7,383 nucleotides of DNA. Origin: Alphaproteobacteria bacterium (GTDB taxonomy: Bacteria; Pseudomonadota; Alphaproteobacteria; Rhizobiales; Aestuariivirgaceae). This document shows, piece after piece, positions 1 to 7,363 of the stretch (within the stretch, counting starts at the first letter, position 1; each line of letters begins with the position of its first letter). The notes under the pieces were generated by a model. The model ran no database searches. It was not told the origin of the DNA and saw only the letters and a program-made list of their open reading frames with translations. Both the position numbers and the translations under genes were made by a program. The DNA is taken from NCBI GenBank assembly GCA_026400595.1, contig JAPLOT010000301.1:1-7383 (forward strand), given 5' to 3'.

Positions 1-1
1 C

Positions 2-286
2 GGCAAGTGGCCTGAGGATGTCCGCAAGATCGCCAACAAGTATCAGAACCAGTTCGAAGTGCCGGTTCTCTACTTTGCGCTGCTGCCGCTCCTGCTGGCG
101 ACCGGCAAGGCGGACGGGGTGAGCGTGGTCCTGTCCTGGGCCTTCGTCGCCAGCCGCGTGGCACACAGCATTGTTCATCTGGGCGCCAATGTGGTCCTCA
201 CCCGATTTCGTCTCTTCGTGCTGGGCTTCTCGCTTGTCGCCCTGATGTGGGCCTGGTTCGGGCTCCGGCTCTATGTGATCGGATAG
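2..286 (+). CDS. MAPEG-family membrane protein, C-terminal 94 residues (5' end outside window)
   Basis: The reading frame is open from the left edge and ends at TAG 284-286. A GTG at 59 is in frame but lies inside the conserved region, so it is not the start. The visible protein has the motif NQFEVPVLYF, then a hydrophobic helix, then RVAHSIVHLGANVV and a following R-x-R-x-F stretch. It ends in a last hydrophobic helix. This order (Q-F-E-x-P-V-L, then R-x-x-H-S-x-x-H-x-x-x-N) is typical of the MAPEG superfamily (eicosanoid/glutathione metabolism proteins). Bacterial members are small four-helix membrane proteins of about 130-140 residues, so roughly the last two thirds are here. The family includes glutathione transferases and peroxidases, but the substrate of bacterial members is mostly unknown and I assign none. 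The stop is 3 nt before the next ATG, which suggests one transcript and possible translational coupling. Confidence 0.88.
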   Translation, partial: GKWPEDVRKIANKYQNQFEVPVLYFALLPLLLATGKADGVSVVLSWAFVASRVAHSIVHLGANVVLTRFRLFVLGFSLVALMWAWFGLRLYVIG

Positions 287-289
287 CGC

Positions 290-1575
<1,286 letters not shown>

Positions 1576-1576
<1 letters not shown>

Positions 1577-1593
1577 ACGGCCTATCTGCCGTT
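1576..1593. terminator. Possible bidirectional terminator between convergent rsmB and mntR
   Basis: AACGGC (1576-1581), loop CTATCT, GCCGTT (1588-1593) is a perfect 6-bp inverted repeat. It spans the last base of the rsmB stop codon and the mntR stop codon. Only 5 nt separate the two convergent genes, so a shared transcription end is expected here. No T-tract follows on either strand, so this is not a textbook intrinsic terminator. It may act only as an mRNA 3'-end-stabilising hairpin, or be chance. Confidence 0.3.
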
Positions 1594-2022
1594 GCGTGCC
1601 AGGAAGCGCGCCATGGCGCGCAGCGTCTCCTCGCTCACATGGTGCTCGATGCCTTCGGAATCGATCCGCGCCGTTTCCTCGCTCACGCCCAGCGCCAGCA
1701 GGAAACCCTCCACGATGCGGTGCTTGCGGCGGCCGTCCTCGGCCATTTTCCAGCCCTCGCCGGTGAGGAAGATGGCGCGATAGGGCTCCTGGGTGACGAG
1801 GCCGGCATCCTGCAGGCGCTTGAGGGTCTTCACCACGGTGGCATTGGCCACGCCCAGGCGCATGGCCACGTCGGTGCCGCGCGCCTCGCCGCGCTCGTCG
1901 ATGAGGTCGGCGATCAGCTCGACATAGTCTTCCGCCAGTTCCGACTGGTGGTCGGACCGGATCCGGCTGAAGGCGGCGGACCGCAATTTGGCCCCGCGCT
2001 GGTGTTTCGCCGCTCGCGGCAT
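1582..2022 (-). CDS. mntR: MntR, manganese-responsive DtxR-family transcriptional repressor
   Basis: This 146-residue protein has an N-terminal winged helix-turn-helix (about 30-95, with GTDVAMRLGVANATVVKTLK as recognition region and wing YRAIFLTGEG). A helical metal-binding and dimerisation domain follows. The Mn site of Bacillus MntR (D8, E11, H77, E99, E102, H103) aligns with D32, E35, H101, E123, E126 and H127 here; the signatures EDYVEL, RRKHRIVEGFL and EGIEHH are all visible. Aspartate at the D8 position and glutamate at E99/E102 favour manganese over iron sensing. There is no C-terminal SH3-like domain, as usual for MntR. A basic tail of about 28 residues precedes the HTH domain, as in proteobacterial MntR. 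The start at 2022 is supported by GGAGAG (plus-strand 2028-2033) 5 nt upstream. The gene is divergent from mntH and shares a 70-bp control region with it. It should repress mntH when Mn(II) is ample, and perhaps itself. Confidence 0.95.
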   Translation of the reverse strand: MPRAAKHQRGAKLRSAAFSRIRSDHQSELAEDYVELIADLIDERGEARGTDVAMRLGVANATVVKTLKRLQDAGLVTQEPYRAIFLTGEGWKMAEDGRRKHRIVEGFLLALGVSEETARIDSEGIEHHVSEETLRAMARFLARNGR

Positions 2023-2054
2023 CCTCGCTCTCCGTGTGCGCCTGCGAAATTACC

Positions 2055-2066
2055 CTATTGCAATAG
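2055..2066. promoter_or_regulatory. Second perfect palindrome in the mntR-mntH intergenic region
   Basis: CTATTGCAATAG is a perfect 12-bp palindrome whose centre lies 15 bp from the centre of the TTTAGC-N4-GCTAAA palindrome. It contains the TTGCAA I propose as the mntH -35 box. It may be a second, weaker regulator site or simply a symmetric promoter element. TTGCAA symmetry also recalls part of alphaproteobacterial Mur (manganese Fur) boxes, but the full Mur consensus is not present. Confidence 0.35.
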
Positions 2067-2085
2067 ATTTAGCCAATGCTAAACT
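2058..2085 (+). promoter_or_regulatory. Predicted mntH promoter
   Basis: TTGCAA (2058-2063) and TAAACT (2080-2085) are 16 bp apart. Each matches 4 of 6 bases of the sigma-70 consensus, in an AT-rich island unlike the surrounding sequence. The -10 box overlaps the right half of the proposed MntR operator, so bound repressor would block polymerase. Transcription would begin about 7 nt past the -10 box, at or within a base or two of the mntH ATG at 2093, implying a leaderless mRNA. On the other strand a weaker pair, TTGGCT and GGTAAT with 16 bp between them, could serve mntR, but I do not trust it enough to list it. Confidence 0.4.
2068..2083. promoter_or_regulatory. Predicted MntR operator (TTTAGC-CAAT-GCTAAA)
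   Basis: This is a perfect inverted repeat with 6-bp arms and a 4-bp centre. The core TAGC-N4-GCTA is the same half-site and spacing as in the E. coli MntR box (AACATAGC-N4-GCTATGTT). Extending to 9-bp arms, 7 positions are still symmetric. It sits between divergent mntR and mntH and overlaps the predicted mntH -10 box, the expected place for a repressor. That MntR binds here is inferred from this architecture; the palindrome itself is seen directly. Confidence 0.7.
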
Positions 2086-2092
2086 TTCTGTA

Positions 2093-3439
2093 ATGCCGCA
2101 GGACACCTCGATTGCCGATCGCCTCTCCGGATGGCGCCGCCCACCCGGCGAGCCGCCGCTCGCCGATGTCTTCCGCACCGTGCGGGTGGCTTCATCCGGA
2201 TCCACATGGCGCCGCGCCATGGCCTTCATCGGCCCCGGCTATCTGGTCGCGGTGGGCTACATGGACCCCGGAAACTGGGCCACCTCAATCGCCGGCGGGG
2301 CGCAATTCGGCTACGCGCTGCTGGCCGTGGCGCTCATGTCCAACATCATGGCCATCATCCTGCAGTCGCTCTGCGCGCGGCTTGCAGTGGGATCGGGCCG
2401 CGACCTGGCCCAGGCCTGCCGCGACGCCTTTCCGCGTCCGGTGGCCTTCGTGCTGTGGATCTTCGCCGAGATCGCCATCATCGCAACCGACATCGCCGAG
2501 GTGGTGGGCACGGCCATCGGCCTGAACCTTCTCTTCGGCATCCCGCTGGAACTGGGGGTGATCATCACGGCGCTCGACGTCTTCCTCATCCTGTGGCTGC
2601 AGCGCATCGGCTTCCGCTACGTCGAAGCCTTCATCATCGCGCTGCTCGGCGTGATCTTCGTCTGCTTCTTCATCCAGATCGCCCTGGCCGATCCGGAATG
2701 GGGCCAGGTGATCCTCGGTTTCGCGCCCACGGTGGAGATCGTCAGCAATCCGGCCATGCTCTATCTGGCGCTCGGCATCATCGGCGCCACGGTCATGCCG
2801 CACAATCTCTATCTCCATTCCGGCATCGTCCAGACGCGGGCCTATGGCGACAGCCTGCCGGAAAGGCGCGAGGCGCTGAAGTTCGCCACCATCGATTCGA
2901 CCGTGGCGCTGATGTTCGCGCTCCTGGTCAATGCCTCGATCCTCATCCTGGCGGCGGCCACCTTCCACCGCGGCGGCCACACCTCGGTCACCGACATCGG
3001 CGAGGCGCATTCCATGCTGGCGCCGCTGGTGGGATCGCTGCTGGCGCCCAAGCTCTTCGCCATCGCGCTGCTGTGCTGCGGCCTGAACTCGACGGTCACC
3101 GCCACCATGGCCGGGCAGATCGTCATGGAGGGCTTCCTCGACATCAAGCTGGCGGCCTGGGCGCGGCGGCTCATCACCCGGCTCATCGCCATCGTCCCGG
3201 CCGCCGGCGTCACGCTCTACTACGGCGCCGAGGGCACCGGCCTGCTGCTGATCCTCAGCCAGGTCATTCTCGCCTTCCAGCTGCCCTTCGCCATCGTGCC
3301 GCTGGTCATGTTCACCCGCGACAAGGCCAAGCTCGGAGCCCTGACCGCGCCCGTCTGGCTCTCGCTGGTGGCGGGCACAATCGCGGCGATCATCATCGCG
3401 CTCAACGTGAAGCTGTTGTGGGACATCGCGACGGGCTGA
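2093..3439 (+). CDS. mntH: MntH, Nramp-family proton-coupled divalent metal (Mn2+) transporter
   Basis: This is a 448-residue inner-membrane protein with about 11 hydrophobic segments after a hydrophilic N-terminus of some 40 residues. The Nramp signatures are present: D58-P-G-N61 in unwound helix 1 and A232-T-V-M235-P-H-N in helix 6. These supply the metal ligands known from Nramp structures (Asp, Asn, Ala carbonyl, Met thioether). The methionine favours transition metals over Mg or Ca. The length is normal. I chose ATG 2093 because translation upstream of it would run through the operator and the 5' end of mntR, and family similarity begins well after it. There is no Shine-Dalgarno before this ATG, which fits a leaderless message. 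The role is high-affinity Mn(II) import driven by the proton gradient, with Fe(II) as a possible secondary substrate. It is divergent from mntR and probably repressed by it. The gene ends 46 nt before guaA. Confidence 0.95.
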   Translation: MPQDTSIADRLSGWRRPPGEPPLADVFRTVRVASSGSTWRRAMAFIGPGYLVAVGYMDPGNWATSIAGGAQFGYALLAVALMSNIMAIILQSLCARLAVGSGRDLAQACRDAFPRPVAFVLWIFAEIAIIATDIAEVVGTAIGLNLLFGIPLELGVIITALDVFLILWLQRIGFRYVEAFIIALLGVIFVCFFIQIALADPEWGQVILGFAPTVEIVSNPAMLYLALGIIGATVMPHNLYLHSGIVQTRAYGDSLPERREALKFATIDSTVALMFALLVNASILILAAATFHRGGHTSVTDIGEAHSMLAPLVGSLLAPKLFAIALLCCGLNSTVTATMAGQIVMEGFLDIKLAAWARRLITRLIAIVPAAGVTLYYGAEGTGLLLILSQVILAFQLPFAIVPLVMFTRDKAKLGALTAPVWLSLVAGTIAAIIIALNVKLLWDIATG

Positions 3440-3450
3440 TTCCTCCGGAC

Positions 3451-3478
3451 TTGCAGACTCCGGTCGCTTCCCTTATGC
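3451..3478 (+). promoter_or_regulatory. Possible guaA promoter
   Basis: TTGCAG (3451-3456) and TTATGC (3473-3478), 16 bp apart, lie in the 46-nt gap between the mntH stop and guaA. The -10 match is weak. If used, the start point falls at about 3485-3486, on the guaA ATG, and no Shine-Dalgarno precedes that ATG. This would allow guaA to be transcribed independently of the Mn-repressed mntH, as a housekeeping gene needs. Confidence 0.3.
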
Positions 3479-3485
3479 GCTCGCC

Positions 3486-5036
3486 ATGCAAGACCGAATC
3501 CTGATCATCGACTTCGGCTCCCAGTTCACCCAGCTGATTGCCCGGCGCATCCGCGAGGCAGGGGTCTACTCGGAAATCGTCCCTTTCCAGCTGGCGGAAA
3601 AGGCTCTCGACTGGGAGGGCCTGAAGGGCATCATCCTATCGGGCGGCCCGGCCTCCGTCCATGAGGGGGGAAGCCCCCGGGCCCCGGAACGGGTCTTCAC
3701 ACGGGGAGTCCCGGTTCTCGGCATCTGTTACGGCGAGCAGACCCTCTGCGCCCAGATGGGCGGCAAGGTCGAGCCATCCGATCACCGCGAGTTCGGCAAG
3801 GCCTTCGTCGAGGTGAAGTCGCCCAATGCGCTGTTCGACGGCGTGTGGAGTGCCGGCGAGCGTCACCAGGTTTGGATGAGCCACGGCGACCGAGTCACCG
3901 CCATTCCGCCGGGCTTCAAGGTCATCGCCACAAGCGAAGGCGCCCCCTTCGCGGCCATCGCCGACGAGGCCCGCCAGTTCTATGCCACCCAGTTCCACAT
4001 GGAAGTGGTCCACACGCCGGACGGCGCACGGCTCCTGCGCAACTTCGCGCTGGAGATCTGCGGCTGCCGCGGCGACTGGTCCATGGCCCATTTCAAGACC
4101 GAGATGGTTCATCGCATCAAGAAACAGGTGGGTTTCGACCGGGTGATCTGCGGGCTGTCGGGCGGCGTCGATTCCGCCGTCACCGCGGTGCTGATCCACG
4201 AGGCCATCGGCGAGCAGCTCACCTGCATCTTCGTCGACCACGGCCTGATGCGCCTCAACGAGGCAGCGGAAGTCGTGAAGCTGTTCCGCGAGGCCTACAA
4301 CATCCCGCTCGTGCATGTGGACGCCTCGAAGCTCTTCCTCGAGTCACTGGCCGGCGTCACCGATCCGGAGGTCAAGCGCAAGACCATCGGCAAGCTCTTC
4401 ATCGACGTCTTCGAGGCCGAGGCCAGGAAGGTGGGCGGTGCCGCCTTCCTGGCGCAGGGCACGCTCTATCCCGATGTCATCGAGAGCGTCTCCTTCAACG
4501 GCGGGCCTTCGGTCACCATCAAGTCGCACCACAATGTGGGCGGCCTGCCGGAGCGCATGAACATGAAGCTGGTCGAGCCGCTGCGCGAGCTTTTCAAGGA
4601 CGAGGTCCGCGCGCTTGGCCGCGAGCTGGGCCTGCCGGAGCATTTCGTTGGCCGCCATCCCTTCCCGGGGCCAGGGCTTGCCATCCGCATTCCGCACGAC
4701 GACATCACCCGCGAGAAGCTCGACATCCTGCGCAAGGCCGATGCGATCTATCTCGACGAGATCCGCAAGGCCGGGCTCTACGACGCGATCTGGCAGGCCT
4801 TCGCCGTGCTGCTTCCCGTCCGCACCGTGGGCGTGATGGGCGACGGCCGTACCTATGACCGTGTGCTGGGGCTTCGCGCCGTCACATCCACCGACGGCAT
4901 GACGGCGGAATCCTATCCCTTTGACCACGCCTTCCTCGCCCGCGTGGCCACCCGCATCATCAACGAGGTGCGCGGCGTCTCGCGGGTGGTTTATGACGTG
5001 ACGTCGAAGCCGCCGGGGACGATCGAGTGGGAGTGA
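3486..5036 (+). CDS. guaA: GMP synthase (glutamine-hydrolysing)
   Basis: This cytosolic enzyme makes GMP from XMP, ATP and glutamine, the last step of guanine nucleotide synthesis. The 516-residue protein is complete and of normal length. Residues 1 to about 195 are the class I glutamine amidotransferase: C81 is the nucleophile (GICYGEQ), with H171 and E173 completing the triad (QFHMEVVHTP). The ATP pyrophosphatase domain begins with the PP-loop S225-G-G-V-D-S230. The C-terminal dimerisation and XMP-binding domain follows, with HPFPGPGLAIR (391-401) and an ending in TSKPPGTIEWE. Two small departures from E. coli are Glu after C-Y-G where E. coli has Met, and Met in place of Pro between the catalytic His and Glu; neither removes a catalytic group. 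The start at 3486 gives the canonical N-terminus RILIIDFGSQ. It is convergent with the downstream protease gene, with only 7 nt between stop codons. Confidence 0.98.
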   Translation: MQDRILIIDFGSQFTQLIARRIREAGVYSEIVPFQLAEKALDWEGLKGIILSGGPASVHEGGSPRAPERVFTRGVPVLGICYGEQTLCAQMGGKVEPSDHREFGKAFVEVKSPNALFDGVWSAGERHQVWMSHGDRVTAIPPGFKVIATSEGAPFAAIADEARQFYATQFHMEVVHTPDGARLLRNFALEICGCRGDWSMAHFKTEMVHRIKKQVGFDRVICGLSGGVDSAVTAVLIHEAIGEQLTCIFVDHGLMRLNEAAEVVKLFREAYNIPLVHVDASKLFLESLAGVTDPEVKRKTIGKLFIDVFEAEARKVGGAAFLAQGTLYPDVIESVSFNGGPSVTIKSHHNVGGLPERMNMKLVEPLRELFKDEVRALGRELGLPEHFVGRHPFPGPGLAIRIPHDDITREKLDILRKADAIYLDEIRKAGLYDAIWQAFAVLLPVRTVGVMGDGRTYDRVLGLRAVTSTDGMTAESYPFDHAFLARVATRIINEVRGVSRVVYDVTSKPPGTIEWE

Positions 5037-5043
5037 CGGGGCC

Positions 5044-5916
5044 CTAGCCCTTGCGCCGCCAGCGTGGCTGAACGATGTTGCCGCGGCGGGCGGCCATGAT
5101 CAGAATCGCCACACCGGCGGCCGTGCAGACCAGCAAGGCCACGAGAGAGGCCTCCATTCCGAAAGCGCCGCCCGTCAGCAGTTCCGGGCCTTCGAGTCTC
5201 GCCTTGAGCAGGCCCGGCTGTTCGAATGCGCCGGACACGGCGCCGGAGAAGACGCCGGCCTGGGTAAAGTTCCACGCCACGTGAAAGCCGATGCATGGCC
5301 ACAGGCGGCGGGTCAGCATGTAGAGGGCCGCAAGCAGCAGGCCGGCCTCGATGGTGATGGCGAGCGCACCCAGGATATTGCCATCGGCGTTGCCCAGATG
5401 CCTGAATCCGAAGAACAGTGCTGATGCCAGCAGCGCAATCCAGCTCCCGAGCATGTCCTCGAGGTTGCGGAAAACGGTGCCCCGGTGCAGCAATTCCTCG
5501 AAGACTCCCGAACTCAACGCCATGGCCAGGGCCGGCAGCATCAGCGCCGGTGCATTGACCCCTTCGATACGGTAGATGCCGAGGGTTGCGAGGATCAGCA
5601 CGCACAGCGCATAAAGCCCGGCTCCGGCCAGCAGTCCCAGCGCAAGCTCACGTCCCATCTTCGGCAATGCAAGTTCGCTGACCGCGCGCTGCTCGACGAT
5701 CCGGACGAAGGCGGCATAGACAGCCAAGCCGAGGATGGCCATCAGCAAGGCTATTCCGACGGCCATCAGCGGCCGATCGGCAAATGTGACTCCCCAGAGC
5801 CCGTTGCTCACGCCTGCCAGGAGGAACAGCACGGGGCCTAGCAGCAGGAGCCGCACAAGCGGAAAATGCAGGACGCGCAGCCAATGGGCTCCGGAGGGAG
5901 TTGCACGATCCCTCAT
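5044..5916 (-). CDS. CPBP-family intramembrane glutamic endopeptidase (CAAX/Abi type), copy 1
   Basis: This 290-residue polytopic membrane protein has about eight hydrophobic segments. The three motifs of the CPBP (CAAX protease and bacteriocin-processing) family are intact: E140-E141-x-x-x-R145 (VFEELLHRG), F169-x-x-x-H173 (FGFRH) and H212-x-x-x-N216 (HVAWN). In Rce1-type enzymes these Glu and His residues activate water for peptide cleavage within the membrane. After the last motif there is a segment of about 75 residues with EGPELLTGG-x-FGME and a final hydrophobic helix. It is a clear paralogue of the gene 54 nt upstream (5971-6858), about half identical by eye over its whole length, and probably co-transcribed with it. 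No strong Shine-Dalgarno precedes ATG 5916, and there is no other plausible start. Family members process prenylated proteins or peptides, or give bacteriocin immunity. No peptide or prenylated partner is visible nearby, so the substrate is unknown. Confidence 0.9.
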   Translation of the reverse strand: MRDRATPSGAHWLRVLHFPLVRLLLLGPVLFLLAGVSNGLWGVTFADRPLMAVGIALLMAILGLAVYAAFVRIVEQRAVSELALPKMGRELALGLLAGAGLYALCVLILATLGIYRIEGVNAPALMLPALAMALSSGVFEELLHRGTVFRNLEDMLGSWIALLASALFFGFRHLGNADGNILGALAITIEAGLLLAALYMLTRRLWPCIGFHVAWNFTQAGVFSGAVSGAFEQPGLLKARLEGPELLTGGAFGMEASLVALLVCTAAGVAILIMAARRGNIVQPRWRRKG

Positions 5917-5970
5917 GCGGCCACGCCAGGCTGGACGTCTCGGCTCACGATGCCTTTGTGTCGACGCCGT

Positions 5971-6858
5971 TCATGTCCCGCGATTCCACGGTGCTGGCAC
6001 AATGTGGCCGCGGCGCATGGCGATCACCAGCATGACCACGCCGGTGGCGGTGCAAAGGACAAGCGCAAAGATCGACTGTTCCATTCCAAACGTGCCGCCT
6101 GTGAAGAGACTCGGTCCTTCGATCGTCTTCTGTAACAGGCCCGGCAGCTTGACCCCGCCGGAAACGACGCCGGAGAAGACGGCCGACTGCACATAGTTCC
6201 ACACGATGTGAAACCCGATGGCGATCCACAAGCGCCGCGTGACCAGATAGGCAGCGGACAGTAGCAGGCCGGCCTCGATGGCGATGTAGATGGCTCCCGC
6301 CATCGTGCTTTCGGGATTGAGCAGATGGACCAGGCCAAAGGCCAGTGACGAGACGACAATCGCGATCCAGCTCCCCGCCATGTCCTCGACCGAACGGAAC
6401 AGAACGCCGCGAAACAGCAGCTCCTCGAAAACGCCCGACTTCACCGCCATCGCCACAGCCGGGATCATGTAGGACAACGGGTTCAGCCCCTCGATGCGAT
6501 ACATGCCGAACAGCATCAGCAGCAGCACGCACGCCGTATAGAGCCCGGCACCGATCAGCGCACCGATGGCCCATTCGCGACCCGCTCCAGGCAGGGAGAG
6601 TTCGGTCACCGCGCGGCGTTCGATGAGTTTCCCCCACGCCACGTAAATGGCCATCACTGCCAGCGACATGGCGATCGCAATGGCGACCCCGACAATGGCA
6701 TTGTCCTTGAACTGCTCTATGCGGCCTTCCGTCCAGGCCATCAATTGGAAGACGATGGCGCCCAGAACGATCAGGCGGGTGAGGGGGTATTGCAGGATGC
6801 GTAACCAGAGCGCGGTACCCTGTTGTGTGGCTTCAGACATGACCGGACCTTGCTGCAT
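5971..6858 (-). CDS. CPBP-family intramembrane glutamic endopeptidase (CAAX/Abi type), copy 2
   Basis: This 295-residue polytopic membrane protein has all CPBP motifs: E145-E146-x-x-x-R150 (VFEELLFRG), F174-x-x-x-H178 (FGLVH) and H217-x-x-x-N221 (HIVWN). It aligns end to end with the downstream copy, sharing SGVFEELL, GSWIA, IEAGLLL, TRRLW, IGFH, VFSG, TGG and FGME, which points to tandem duplication followed by divergence. Two starts are possible. ATG 6858 has AGGTGAT (plus-strand 6864-6870), a good match to the 16S tail, 5 nt upstream. ATG 6840 has only AAGG, but it gives an N-terminus the same length as the paralogue up to the shared WLR. I list 6858; the two differ by six residues. It is probably first in a two-gene operon. 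The substrate is unknown; the assignment to a membrane protease family is firm, the physiological role is not. Confidence 0.9.
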   Translation of the reverse strand: MQQGPVMSEATQQGTALWLRILQYPLTRLIVLGAIVFQLMAWTEGRIEQFKDNAIVGVAIAIAMSLAVMAIYVAWGKLIERRAVTELSLPGAGREWAIGALIGAGLYTACVLLLMLFGMYRIEGLNPLSYMIPAVAMAVKSGVFEELLFRGVLFRSVEDMAGSWIAIVVSSLAFGLVHLLNPESTMAGAIYIAIEAGLLLSAAYLVTRRLWIAIGFHIVWNYVQSAVFSGVVSGGVKLPGLLQKTIEGPSLFTGGTFGMEQSIFALVLCTATGVVMLVIAMRRGHIVPAPWNRGT

Positions 6859-7360
6859 AGGAAATCACCTGCACTCTGCGGCGTCATGAATATCCGAGCG
6901 CTGCTCGGTTTCTGGATTGCCATTTTCAACAAGTTTATCCGTAAGCTGATTATCCACGCTTCAGTTCTCCCTTCATGCTGCAGCTGGCGGCTGACCCGTG
7001 GCCGGGCGGAGTCTGAACGGCCGATCGCGCGGTTCATCTGCATCCCGATCGGCTGCGGCAATTGCCCCGAAGGCCATCACCGCGGTCTCTGTTTCGTCCT
7101 GTCCCCGACTGCAGGCCAAACGCTGGCGATCTTGCTTTCCCTCTCCCTGAAATGCAATTGTTTTCCGGTTCCAGGACAGGGGCGGTGCGGACTGCTTCAT
7201 GCTGGTACGCAGCTCTTTGGCGAAGCAGCATGCGATCGCGGGACCGGACTCGAAAGAGACCATGCCGCTGCGAAGCGAGGATCTGCGGAACAGGGCGGTC
7301 GTGATCTCGCCGACTCGGGGATCGGCAGGGCGCAGCCGGCAGCGGCCGGGCGGGGGAGAG
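6859..7360. other. About 0.5 kb with no gene that can be called firmly
   Basis: The part next to the protease gene (6880-6970) is relatively AT-rich and should hold its promoter. On the minus strand GATAAT (plus-strand 6949-6954) matches 5 of 6 bases of a -10 box, but no -35 box is convincing. Two TTATCC words lie 15 bp apart (6935 and 6950). Further right, several frames stay open on both strands. The longest runs on the minus strand from the right edge to a TGA at 6973-6975 (136 codons). A plus-strand frame is open from ATG 7199 to the edge. Their third-position G/C is lower than in the clear genes, and I recognise no family in any frame. The region may be intergenic, or hold a decayed or lineage-specific gene. 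Confidence 0.5.
6894..6908. promoter_or_regulatory. Inverted repeat in the leader region of the protease pair
   Basis: CCGAGC-GCT-GCTCGG is a perfect 6-bp inverted repeat with a 3-nt centre, 36 nt upstream of ATG 6858. It could be an operator for the protease operon or a leader hairpin. On the plus strand it is followed by TTTCT and so looks somewhat like a weak intrinsic terminator, but no plus-strand gene ends nearby. Confidence 0.3.
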
Positions 7361-7363
7361 ATG

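Noticed and set aside
1639..2082. Plus-strand open frame of 147 codons opposite mntR
   Set aside because: It is the antisense shadow of mntR; the minus-strand protein has every MntR metal ligand and a good ribosome site.
1988..2092. Upstream in-frame TTG start giving mntH 35 extra residues
   Set aside because: The extension would run through the operator and promoter and into the 5' end of mntR, and resembles no Nramp N-terminus.
3665..3678. G-run and C-run hairpin (GGGGG-AAG-CCCCC) inside guaA
   Set aside because: It encodes a normal part of GuaA (GGSPRAPE) and has no T-tract, so it is probably a by-product of codon choice.
5039..5050. GGGC-CCTA-GCCC hairpin between guaA and the protease gene as terminator
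   Set aside because: The stem is only 4 bp and no T-run follows on either strand.
5945..6637. Minus-strand frame of 230 codons overlapping protease copy 2
   Set aside because: It is the same strand read in another frame; the CPBP frame has all catalytic motifs and the paralogue match.
6935..6958. TTATCCGTA and TTATCCACG, resembling DnaA boxes
   Set aside because: Only two imperfect copies, no AT-rich unwinding element or replication gene nearby; not enough for an origin or a DnaA-regulated site.
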